Shown piece after piece: positions 1 to 6,026 of a stretch of 7,122 nt of DNA. A program made the position numbers and the translations under genes. The notes below the pieces were generated by a model that worked only from the letters and a program-made list of their open reading frames with translations, was not told the origin of the DNA and did no database searches. This DNA is from Chloroflexota bacterium (lineage in GTDB: Bacteria; Chloroflexota; Dehalococcoidia; Bin125), in NCBI GenBank assembly GCA_026705105.1, contig JAPPBK010000090.1, positions 1 through 7,122 of the forward strand. Direction: 5' to 3'. Within the stretch, counting starts at the first letter, position 1, and every line of letters starts with the position of its first letter.

Positions 1-58
1 GGCGAGGGTCACGAAGGTGGCGAACAGCAGGCCGACCAGCGCGAGGTTGAAATCGCCG
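1..58. other. Left-edge segment that does not fit LivF
   Basis: The frame that becomes LivF stays open to the window edge, but its first residues (reading roughly RVTKVANSRPTSARLK) do not resemble the part of LivF expected before the Q-loop. Read on the minus strand, the same bases give a hydrophobic, membrane-helix-like run (GDFNLALVGLLFATF) with G or C in nearly every third codon position, as expected for a real gene in GC-rich DNA. LivF-like sequence becomes convincing from about position 53-75 onward. This may be a misassembly or an inverted junction at a contig end. The alternative is simply a divergent LivF segment. Confidence 0.4.
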
Positions 59-547
59 CAGAGTCGCGTAAAGCGTGGAATGGCGTTTGTCCCGCAGACC
101 GGCAACATCTTCACGACCATGACGGTTCAGGAGAACCTGGAGATGGGCGCCTTTCTGCGCCGCGACGACATCTCGGAAAGTATGGAACGCGTGTTCGGAC
201 TGTTTCCCGTCCTCGGGGAAAAGCGTCGCCAGACGGCCGGGGAATTGTCCGGCGGCCAGCGCCAGCAAGTGGCGATCGGGCGCGCTTTGATGACGCAGCC
301 GGCCGTGCTCATGCTTGACGAGCCCACTGCCGGCGTGGCTCCAATCGTCATGGACGAGCTGTTCGACCGGATCCTCGAAATCCGGCAGGCTGGCATCGCC
401 GTGCTCATGGTGGAACAGAACGCCCGTCAGGCGCTGGCGATCGCGGATCGCGGGTTCGTGCTGGTGACCGGCGAGAATCGGCATACCGACAGCGGCCGGG
501 CCCTGCTGGCCAACCCGGAAGTCCGACGCTCGTTTCTCGGCGGATGA
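2..547 (+). CDS. livF: LivF-type ABC transporter ATP-binding protein, 5' end missing
   Basis: ATPase subunit of a branched-chain amino acid-type importer, acting on the cytoplasmic face of the inner membrane and driving the LivH/LivM pore. Numbering from a possible GTG at 17 (176 residues), the Q-loop is in FVPQTGNIF (Gln27), the ABC signature LSGGQ is at 77-81, and Walker B VLMLDEP is at 97-103 with the catalytic Glu at 102. VEQN at 132-135 and the ending PEVRRSFLGG are typical of LivF rather than LivG. LivF proteins are usually about 235-250 residues, so the N-terminal third, including Walker A, is absent. The frame is open to position 2, so the GTG at 17 is probably not the true start. The TGA stop lies 6 bp before livH, consistent with one operon. 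As written the product could not bind ATP normally. The likeliest cause is truncation by the window or a junction near position 60, not decay, because the remaining motifs are intact. Confidence 0.9.
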   Translation, partial: ARVTKVANSRPTSARLKSPQSRVKRGMAFVPQTGNIFTTMTVQENLEMGAFLRRDDISESMERVFGLFPVLGEKRRQTAGELSGGQRQQVAIGRALMTQPAVLMLDEPTAGVAPIVMDELFDRILEIRQAGIAVLMVEQNARQALAIADRGFVLVTGENRHTDSGRALLANPEVRRSFLGG

Positions 548-553
548 CCGGCG

Positions 554-1570
554 ATGGGGGTCGATGTCGTCAACGCGATGGTCCTGTTGGCGAATTTCGT
601 CGTCGTTCCAGCGCTCGCCTATGGCTCGCAGCTCGCGCTGGGCGCGCTGGGAATCACGCTCGTCTACGGAATCTTGCGTTTCGCCAACTTTTCCCACGGG
701 GACCTGATGGCGTTCGGCACCATGGTCGTGATCCTGCTGACGTGGCAGCTGCAGGCGTGGAACATCGGGCTGGGCCTCCTGCCGACCGCATTGCTGGCCC
801 TTCCCCTCGGCATCGCCGCGACCATCGCCGTCGGGCTCGCCGCCGACCGAGCGGTCTTCCGGTTCTACCGTCTGAGACGAAGCGCGCCGGTGGTGCTGGC
901 CATCGCCTCGGTCGGCGTGATGTTCGTCCTCAACGGCGTCGTCCGGGTGGTCATCGGCCCGGATGACCGATCCTTTTCGGACGGCGCTCGCTATCTGATC
1001 AACGCGCGCGAGTTCAAGTCTCTAACGGGCCTTGCGGAGGGGCTGACGATCCGCACCTCCCAGGTCCTGACACTCGCCCTGGCGGTCATCGCGGTCGCGG
1101 CACTGTTCTGGTTCCTGCGCCGTACCCGCGCCGGCAAGGCGATGCGGGCGTATTCCGACAACGAGGATCTGGCCCTCCTGTCGGGGGTCGAGCCGGACCG
1201 GGTAGTGCTGTTGACCTGGGCCATCGCGGCCTCGCTCGCCGCGATCGCCGGCACACTCTACGGTCTCGACAAGAGCTTCCAGCCGTTCACCTACTTCCAG
1301 CTCCTGCTACCCATGTTTGCCGCCGCGATCGTGGGCGGGATCGGGCAACCGCATGGCGCGATCGCGGGCGGCTTTCTGGTCGCCTTTTCCGAAATCGCCC
1401 TCACCTACCCGTACAAGAAGTTCCTGGGTTATCTCCTGCCCGATGACGTGCGTCCCGCCGGGCTCCTGCAGCTGCTGTCCACCGACTACAAGCTCTCCGT
1501 CTCGTTCGTGATCCTGGTCGTCGTTCTCCTGTGGCGACCGACCGGGCTGTTCCGGGGGCGCATCGCGTGA
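554..1570 (+). CDS. livH: Branched-chain amino acid-type ABC transporter permease LivH
   Basis: Inner-membrane permease that pairs with LivM to form the translocation channel. The product is 338 residues, a little longer than the usual 290-310. Family hallmarks are the N-terminal GITLVYGILRFANFSHGD block (residues 33-50), the cytoplasmic coupling loop RTRAGKAMRAYSDNEDLALL (about 190-209) that contacts the ATPases, and the C-terminal block AAAIVGGIGQPHGAIAGGF (256-274) followed by a last helix ending WRPTGLFRGR. About eight hydrophobic segments are visible. A longer stretch around 285-312 (YKKFLGYLLPDDVRPAG) precedes the last helix. ATG 554 is chosen because the protein then starts just before the first helix and a weak GGCGGA lies about 9 nt upstream. 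It starts 6 bp after the livF stop and its TGA overlaps the livM GTG. The permease sequence does not show whether the substrate is Leu/Ile/Val, another amino acid, an amide or urea. Confidence 0.93.
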   Translation: MGVDVVNAMVLLANFVVVPALAYGSQLALGALGITLVYGILRFANFSHGDLMAFGTMVVILLTWQLQAWNIGLGLLPTALLALPLGIAATIAVGLAADRAVFRFYRLRRSAPVVLAIASVGVMFVLNGVVRVVIGPDDRSFSDGARYLINAREFKSLTGLAEGLTIRTSQVLTLALAVIAVAALFWFLRRTRAGKAMRAYSDNEDLALLSGVEPDRVVLLTWAIAASLAAIAGTLYGLDKSFQPFTYFQLLLPMFAAAIVGGIGQPHGAIAGGFLVAFSEIALTYPYKKFLGYLLPDDVRPAGLLQLLSTDYKLSVSFVILVVVLLWRPTGLFRGRIA

Positions 1571-2949
1571 GCGGGAACACCCGCGCCGCCATCGGTTTCG
1601 GCGTCGTCGCGGCCGCGCTCCTGTCTGTCGGTCTGGGTCAGTCCTGGTCCGTCAGCCTCGCGGTGCTCAACCTCTGCCTGATCTCGGCGGTGATGGCGCT
1701 CGGCGTCAACATCCAGTGGGGCTATGCCGGACTGTTCAACGTGGGGACGATGGCGTTCGCCGCGTTGGGGGGTCTGGCGGCAGTCCTGGTCTCGCAGCCG
1801 CCGGTCCACGAGGCCGTCGCTGCGGGCGGGGCGCGCCTGCTGATCGCGGCCGGAGTGGCGTGTCTGACAGCGGGGGTGGTCTGGCTGGCCTGCCGACGAC
1901 TGCCGGCCGGCGCCCTCCGAACCGCCGCGGTGGCGGTGGCAGCCGTGGTCGGATACTTCTCCGCCAGCGCCTTCTTCAATCCGGCGGTAGAGGCGATCGA
2001 AGCGGTCGATTCCTCTTCCACCGGCTATCTCGGCGGGCTCGGGCTTCCCATCGTGATTTCGTGGGCAGTGGGCGGATTGTTTGCCGCGGGCGCTGCCTGG
2101 GCAATCGGCCGGGTGGCGCTCGGCCTGCGCGCGGACTATTTCGCCATTGCCACGCTCGGCATCTCCGAGATCGTGATTGCGGTACTGAAGAACGAGGATT
2201 GGCTCGCCAGGGGGGTGAAGAACGTGACCGGGCTCGACCGTCCGGTGCCCTACGAAATCGGCCTCCAGCGGGCGGAATGGTTCCAGGACCTGGTGCGGGC
2301 GCTACACCGGGACTCGCTCGCCGGACTGACCGAGACGGAATCTGCCGCACTGCTGCGCCAACTGGTGATCGAGGCCTCCGGCATCTTCGTCAAGCTCTGC
2401 TACGCGGGCCTGTTTGCCGCCGTCCTTCTGGTCGTGCTGCTGCTCAGCGAGCGTGCTCTCCGTTCGCCCTGGGGACGGATGATGCGCGCGATCCGCGACA
2501 ATGAGACTGCCGCCGAGGCGTTGGGAAAGGACGTCTACCGGCGCCACATGCAGGTCTTCGTGCTTGGCTCAGCTGTGGTCGGCGTGGCGGGGGCGATGCT
2601 GGTGACACTCGACGGCCAGTTCACGCCCACTAGCTACATCCCCCTGCGGTTCACATTCCTGATCTGGGTAATGGTGATCATCGGGGGATCCGGCAACAAT
2701 CTCGGCGCAGTGCTCGGCGGGTTCATCGTGTGGCTGAGCTGGATCGAAGCCGAGCCGCTCGCGCTGTGGGCGGTCGAAGGGCTGACCGCAGCGATGACGC
2801 CGGACGATCCGCTTCGTGTCCACCTGGTCGAGGCGGCGGCGCATGTGCGGCCCATCCTGATGGGCGTGATCCTGCTGCTGGTGATGCGTTTCGCCCCGCG
2901 CGGCGTGGTGCCGGAAACCGTCGGCGGCCAGCGACGTCTTGCTCCCTGA
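1567..2949 (+). CDS. livM: Branched-chain amino acid-type ABC transporter permease LivM
   Basis: Second membrane subunit of the importer. I place the start at GTG 1567, giving 460 residues: it overlaps the livH TGA (GTGA) and has a GGGGG run at 1554-1558 about 8 nt upstream. An ATG at 1531 would overlap livH by 40 bp and add 12 non-hydrophobic residues. Family blocks are MALGVNIQWGYAGLFNVGTMAF near the N-terminus (about 44-65), LRADYFAIATLGISEIV (187-203), the coupling loop SPWGRMMRAIRDNETAAEAL (300-319) and IIGGSGNNLGAVLGGF (about 371-386). Two regions look expanded relative to compact LivM proteins: about residues 80-170, which carry extra hydrophobic helices and a loop, and about 218-275, a polar segment after WLARGVKNVTGLDRP. 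This resembles longer LivM forms and could reflect a different binding-protein partner or substrate; that is inference. No LivG or solute-binding protein follows. Confidence 0.92.
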   Translation: MSGNTRAAIGFGVVAAALLSVGLGQSWSVSLAVLNLCLISAVMALGVNIQWGYAGLFNVGTMAFAALGGLAAVLVSQPPVHEAVAAGGARLLIAAGVACLTAGVVWLACRRLPAGALRTAAVAVAAVVGYFSASAFFNPAVEAIEAVDSSSTGYLGGLGLPIVISWAVGGLFAAGAAWAIGRVALGLRADYFAIATLGISEIVIAVLKNEDWLARGVKNVTGLDRPVPYEIGLQRAEWFQDLVRALHRDSLAGLTETESAALLRQLVIEASGIFVKLCYAGLFAAVLLVVLLLSERALRSPWGRMMRAIRDNETAAEALGKDVYRRHMQVFVLGSAVVGVAGAMLVTLDGQFTPTSYIPLRFTFLIWVMVIIGGSGNNLGAVLGGFIVWLSWIEAEPLALWAVEGLTAAMTPDDPLRVHLVEAAAHVRPILMGVILLLVMRFAPRGVVPETVGGQRRLAP

Positions 2950-3083
2950 ACTTCGCTGCTGTTACCGGACACACTTTCGCAAGAACATGCCTGGCGCTGA
3001 AATCCTGTGGTCCGATGCCCGACAATCCGAGTGTCAAGCTGTCCCCAAGGCAGCCTGAGAACCTCCGCTCGACCCGCTGTATT

Positions 3084-3126
3084 CCGTGTTGGGCCCGAGG
3101 CCCTCGCCGGGCGGCCCGGGACACGG
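3084..3126 (+). other. Strong hairpin between livM and the GFA gene
   Basis: CCGTGT (3084-3089) pairs with ACACGG (3121-3126), and GGGCC (3091-3095) pairs with GGCCC (3113-3117). An inner mini-hairpin is formed by CGAG (3096-3099) and CTCG (3103-3106). The structure sits 134 nt after the livM stop and ends 11 nt before the GFA Shine-Dalgarno. There is no T-tract, so it is not a classical intrinsic terminator. It could still end or attenuate liv transcription, or act in the 5' leader of the GFA gene. Confidence 0.45.
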
Positions 3127-3137
3127 TCCAACCCAGC

Positions 3138-3144
3138 GAGGAGG
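3138..3144 (+). promoter_or_regulatory. Ribosome binding site of the GFA gene
   Basis: GAGGAGG lies 6 nt before ATG 3151, the strongest Shine-Dalgarno on the plus strand before higA. It fixes the GFA start at 3151 and excludes longer readings of the same frame that begin upstream near 3007. Confidence 0.75.
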
Positions 3145-3150
3145 CGACCA

Positions 3151-3587
3151 ATGTCAAGCAAGTACTCCGGAGGCTGTGACCACATCCACACGCATTCTGA
3201 CGCCGAACTGATCGACAACCACACCTGCCACTGCTCCGTCTGCAAGCGTGTTACCGGTCAGCCGACGACCCACGTGGTGTTCTTCCGGCACGGAGATGTC
3301 GACGTCGACAACCTTGACGGCTTGAACCGTCAGCCCTTCAACGACCAGAACCCGGACGGCGCCTGGAACTCTGCATCCGTGCCACCTGCGGCACGCCGAT
3401 CATGCTCGACGACAGGCAGCGCCGAATTCGCGTGATTGTGCCGACCCTCATGGGCTACGATCCGGCGAGACTGCCCGCGACCTATCATGCCTTCTACGAC
3501 CCGGCCACCGGCGTCCCGAGGCCAACCGACGGCCGACCGGTGCACGAGGGCCTGCGCCCAGAATTTGTGTGGCCTGACCCGGCGTGA
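3151..3587 (+). pseudogene. GFA/CENP-V-type zinc-fold protein, frameshifted
   Basis: The first frame starts at ATG 3151 (MSSKYSGGCDHIHTHS) and contains CHCSVCKRVTG, the paired-cysteine motif of the GFA (glutathione-dependent formaldehyde-activating enzyme-like, CENP-V) zinc fold. After LNRQPFNDQNPDG it runs into unrelated sequence and stops near 3435. The rest of the family pattern, LELCIRATCGTPIMLDD, then VPTLMGYDPARLPATYHAFYDP and the end RPEFVWPDPA, lies in another frame that is open from 3318 and ends with TGA at 3585-3587. One extra C in the CC at 3362-3363 would join the halves as PDGALELC, giving about 145 residues. So either one base was lost in a C run by recent mutation, or there is a sequencing error. 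The first metal motif is also unusual: GGCDHIH where many members have a GxCxCG pattern. Members are usually zinc proteins of uncertain substrate; no specific reaction can be assigned. It is convergent with the BCCT gene. Confidence 0.82.
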
Positions 3588-3621
3588 AGAGCGCCCGTAG
3601 GTAGATCGATCGACACACACC

Positions 3622-3657
3622 GGGCGCCCCGCACCGTTTGACGGCCGTGGGGCGCCC
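3622..3657. terminator. GC-rich symmetric hairpin between convergent genes
   Basis: GGGCGCCCC (3622-3630) pairs with GGGGCGCCC (3649-3657). Inside it CCGT (3634-3637) and ACGG (3641-3644) pair around a TTG loop, leaving a small internal loop. It lies 34 nt after the GFA stop and 71 nt beyond the end of the minus-strand BCCT gene, the position expected for a shared bidirectional terminator. Neither side has a T-tract, so it may instead work with Rho or protect mRNA 3' ends. Confidence 0.55.
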
Positions 3658-3728
3658 CGCGGTGCCCGGCATCGAAGGTCGCGAGACGGCTCCGAGGCTG
3701 CCAGCAGCGCTCGGCGCCGTTCGCCTTG

Positions 3729-5384
3729 TCAGGCGTGCAGTTCCTGGGCCATGCGCGTGCCGTCGGCGGCACGTTCCCCAGAAGGTGCCTTGACCTCGCT
3801 CGGGTCGTCGTGGAGCGACTTGACGATTCCGTAGGTCATCAGCAGCAGGACCACGCTGACGGGAAGGGCCGCAGCGATGGATGCCGTCTGCAGCGCCAAC
3901 AGTCCGCCGGCAAGCAGCAGGATGGCGGCGACCAGGCCTTCACCCAGACCCCAGAGGATGCGGAAGTGCTGCGGCGGGTGATCGTCGCCCATGGAGAGCA
4001 TCGTCGTGATCACCAGTGTCCCGGAATCCGACGAGGTGATGAACCAGGTCGCCAGCAGGAAGGTCGCCAGGGCCGCCATGATCCAGTTGAGCCAGCTGAC
4101 CGACGTCACCTGGTCGATCGTGCCGTACAGGGCCCCGGGCAGGTCCCAATTACGTACCAGATCGGCGATGCCGGCGGTGCCGACGCCGCCCTGGGCATTC
4201 AGCTCGAGGTAGATGGCGGAACCGCCGAAGATGCACAGCCAGAAGAAGGCGATCGTGGTCGGCACGAACATCACGCCGAGCATGAACTCGCGGATGGTCC
4301 GGCCCCGGCTGATGCGAGCGATGAACATGCCGACGAAGGGGGCCCAGGAAATCCACCATCCCCAGTAGAAGATGGTCCAGCCCCCCTGCCACGCTGCAGC
4401 CCCCTGATCGTTGAAGGTCTGGAAGCCCATCGGAATGAAGTTCCACAGGTAATCACCCGCAGTCGTGACAAAGAAACCCATCAGCCACTTGAACGGACCG
4501 CCGAACAGAAAGAAGGCCAGCAGCGCGATGCTCAGCCAGATGTTCCACTCCGAGATGATGCGGATGCCCTTTCCGACCCCAGAGACGGCCGAAAGGGTCG
4601 CCACGGCCGAGATCACGGCGATCAGGACAATCTTCGTGACGATCCCCGGATCGATTCCGAACAGGTAGTTGAGCCCGGCCGCCATCTGCGACACGCCGAG
4701 GCCCAGTGAGGTGGCCACACCGAACACGGTGCCGAACACGGCCAGCAGATCGACCGCGTGGCCAACCGGCCCGTAGATCCGGTCGCCGATGACCGGGTGC
4801 AGCGCGCTGCGCAGGGTCAGTGGCAATTTCTTGCGGAAACCGAAGTAGGCCAGACAGAGGCCAACGATCACGTAGAGCGACCAGGCGTGGAACCCCCAGT
4901 GGAAATAGGTCACGCGCATCGCAGCGACTGCGCGCTGCTCGCCCATCTGGGTAAAGCCGGCCATGTCGGCAAACGGGTTGTTGGGATAGCCCCACGGCTC
5001 CGAATTGTCGAAATAGAACATTGGCTCGGCGATGCCGAAGAACAGAATGCCGATGCCGACGCCGGCCGAGAACAGCATCGCGAACCACGAGAAATTGGAG
5101 AACTCGGGCCGACTGTCATCGCTGCCGAGCCTGATCTTTCCAAACCGGCTGAACATCAGGTAAACGCAGACGAAGAGCGTGATCAGCAGCACCGACACGT
5201 AGTACCAGTTGAGCGCCGACTCGATCCATCCGCGCACGGCCGAATAAATGCTGTTGGCGAATTCCACGTTGAGGGCGGTAAAGACCACGAAGGCGATCAC
5301 CATGCCCTTGGACGCCAGCCCCATCCCGCTGTGCAGTCCCTTGAAGATGCCGGTTTGGGCTACCAGACTTCGGTGTGTCGTCAT
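3729..5384 (-). CDS. BCCT family betaine/choline/carnitine-type transporter
   Basis: Inner-membrane secondary importer of the betaine-choline-carnitine transporter family, which takes up glycine betaine, choline, carnitine, DMSP or similar solutes, usually with Na+ or H+. The product is 551 residues with about 12 hydrophobic helices, a normal length for members with short tails. Visible hallmarks: the glycine stretch SAGVGIG (106-112); the helix-4 aromatic cluster HWGFHAWSLY (Trp163, Trp168, Tyr171); the family signature WTIFYWGWWISWAPFVGMF (336-354, with Trp343, Trp344 and Trp347) followed by ARISRGRTIREF; and FITSSDSGT (448-456), whose Phe448, Thr450 and Ser451 match residues at the second sodium site of BetP. 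This suggests Na+ coupling; that is inference by analogy. ATG 5384 is supported by a GGAG about 8 nt upstream. The C-terminal tail (about 525-551) is short and lacks the long charged osmosensing extension known in BetP, so osmotic regulation of that kind is not evident. No choline or betaine catabolism genes adjoin it, so the substrate is unresolved. Confidence 0.95.
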   Translation of the reverse strand: MTTHRSLVAQTGIFKGLHSGMGLASKGMVIAFVVFTALNVEFANSIYSAVRGWIESALNWYYVSVLLITLFVCVYLMFSRFGKIRLGSDDSRPEFSNFSWFAMLFSAGVGIGILFFGIAEPMFYFDNSEPWGYPNNPFADMAGFTQMGEQRAVAAMRVTYFHWGFHAWSLYVIVGLCLAYFGFRKKLPLTLRSALHPVIGDRIYGPVGHAVDLLAVFGTVFGVATSLGLGVSQMAAGLNYLFGIDPGIVTKIVLIAVISAVATLSAVSGVGKGIRIISEWNIWLSIALLAFFLFGGPFKWLMGFFVTTAGDYLWNFIPMGFQTFNDQGAAAWQGGWTIFYWGWWISWAPFVGMFIARISRGRTIREFMLGVMFVPTTIAFFWLCIFGGSAIYLELNAQGGVGTAGIADLVRNWDLPGALYGTIDQVTSVSWLNWIMAALATFLLATWFITSSDSGTLVITTMLSMGDDHPPQHFRILWGLGEGLVAAILLLAGGLLALQTASIAAALPVSVVLLLMTYGIVKSLHDDPSEVKAPSGERAADGTRMAQELHA

Positions 5385-5590
5385 GTCCGCGCTCCACTTC
5401 CGTCGACACAGTACATCGTCTGCTGCGACGGAACCAAGGAATCATCCACAGGCGGAGCGCCTCCCGCATACCTGGGGATACCGCCCACGGCGCTCAGCGG
5501 AATCGCATCGGCAGCGATATTGCGTCCTTCGAGCGGGCCCAAGGCAGATCACGATGAAAAGGGGTCCCATCGAACCCGGTGTGCGCTGCC

Positions 5591-5604
5591 TTCCGGCGCC
5601 GGAA
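5591..5604. repeat. Perfect 14-bp palindrome
   Basis: TTCCGGCGCCGGAA reads identically on both strands. It lies in non-coding DNA between the BCCT gene and higB, about 207 bp upstream of the BCCT start. A dimeric regulator could bind here, but a GC-rich palindrome this short can also arise by chance. Confidence 0.4.
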
Positions 5605-5619
5605 CCCATCCGCTGATCA

Positions 5620-5646
5620 CGCCGCTTGGCCGGTTTGGCCACGGCG
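5620..5646. other. Stem-loop in the BCCT-higB intergenic region
   Basis: CGCCG (5620-5624) pairs with CGGCG (5642-5646), and TGGCC (5627-5631) pairs with GGCCA (5637-5641) around a GGTTT loop, with a 2-nt bulge (CT) on the left arm. That is ten base pairs. There is no T-tract on either strand. It could be a remnant terminator of a lost gene or an mRNA structure. Confidence 0.35.
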
Positions 5647-5713
5647 CCCGCTCAACGCCGACGCGGCTAGCGCCACTCGTCCTCCAGCTGCTCGCTCGGC
5701 TGACCGCCCGTAA

Positions 5714-5742
5714 TTGAGTACTGTCGATGGACAGCGAACAAT
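5714..5742 (+). promoter_or_regulatory. Candidate higBA promoter
   Basis: TTGAGT (5714-5719) and AACAAT (5737-5742) match the sigma70 -35 and -10 consensus at four of six positions each, with an ideal 17-bp spacer. Transcription would begin at or within a few bases of ATG 5749, leaving almost no leader. This agrees with the lack of a Shine-Dalgarno before higB. Confidence 0.45.
5721..5734 (+). promoter_or_regulatory. Candidate HigA operator (inverted repeat)
   Basis: CTGTC and GACAG form perfect 5-bp arms around GATG. The repeat lies inside the 17-bp spacer of the candidate promoter and 14 bp before higB. HigA antitoxins typically repress their own operon by binding such inverted repeats with the HTH domain, so occupancy here would block RNA polymerase. 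The assignment rests on position and symmetry only. Confidence 0.45.
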
Positions 5743-5748
5743 CGAAGC

Positions 5749-6015
5749 ATGATCCGGTCGTTTCGACATCGCGGCCTGAAGGAACTATACGAGCGTGGGC
5801 AGTCAAGCAGATTGGCGCCCGCGCACCTCGCGAAACTCTTGCGAATCCTGACCGCTTTGGACCGAAGCACGGACCCGGAAGCGATGGATCTTCCGGGCTA
5901 TCGCCTGCACCGGCTCCGCGGCCACCACGCGGTGGTGGTCTCGGCCGATTGGCGCGTGACCTTTCGGTTTGATGACGGCGACGTCGTGGATGTCGACTAT
6001 GTGGATTACCACTAG
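5749..6015 (+). CDS. higB: HigB-type (RelE superfamily) mRNA interferase toxin
   Basis: Toxin of a type II toxin-antitoxin pair; characterised relatives cleave mRNA in the ribosomal A site. The product is 88 residues. The start MIRSFRHRGLKELYERG and the end DWRVTFRFDDGDVVDVDYVDYH are both diagnostic of HigB. By alignment with Proteus vulgaris HigB (92 residues), His54 is kept, Lys57 is replaced by Arg57, and the terminal Asp-Tyr-His is present at 86-88, so activity is plausible. The segment after RLRG (residues 56-58) is about four residues shorter than in that relative and lacks its Tyr-Trp-Ser step before the DWRVTF strand. ATG 5749 matches the family N-terminus and no upstream in-frame start exists nearby. 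There is no Shine-Dalgarno; see the promoter entry. higA follows 11 bp later, and the toxin-first order is typical of higBA. Confidence 0.92.
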   Translation: MIRSFRHRGLKELYERGQSSRLAPAHLAKLLRILTALDRSTDPEAMDLPGYRLHRLRGHHAVVVSADWRVTFRFDDGDVVDVDYVDYH

Positions 6016-6020
6016 GAGGT
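6013..6020 (+). promoter_or_regulatory. higA ribosome binding site overlapping the higB stop
   Basis: TAGGAGGT contains the higB stop TAG (6013-6015) and a near-perfect Shine-Dalgarno, 6 nt before ATG 6027. It sets the higA start at 6027 rather than the second ATG at 6033. A ribosome ending higB would sit on this site, so the two genes can be coupled, while higA can also be translated strongly on its own. That would favour excess antitoxin. Confidence 0.75.
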
Positions 6021-6026
6021 TCTGCC

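Larger units (their letters stand above)
5385..5748. other. Intergenic region between divergent BCCT and higB
   Basis: This 364-bp gap has no gene I can support on either strand; the open frames across it run into or overlap the flanking genes and show no family features. It should hold the BCCT promoter, reading leftward, but I cannot pick a convincing -35/-10 pair there. It contains a 14-bp perfect palindrome, a 10-bp stem-loop and, at its right end, the higB promoter/operator candidate, listed separately. Confidence 0.5.

Noticed and set aside
1531..1566. An upstream ATG start for livM
   Set aside because: It would overlap livH by 40 bp and add a non-hydrophobic extension; the GTG at 1567 with GGGGG upstream and a GTGA overlap fits better.
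1716..2504. A 262-codon plus-strand frame inside livM
   Set aside because: It is an Arg/Gly-rich out-of-frame shadow of livM with no motifs and no ribosome binding site.
2634..3245. A 203-codon minus-strand frame across the livM-GFA junction
   Set aside because: It spans the end of livM and the start of the GFA gene antisense, has no recognisable domain, and conflicts with two well-supported genes.
3726..4709. A 327-codon open frame on the plus strand, plus 319 codons at 4758-5717
   Set aside because: Both are antisense shadows of the BCCT gene; the products are rich in Arg, Asp, Gln and His with no family features, as expected opposite GC-rich membrane-protein codons.
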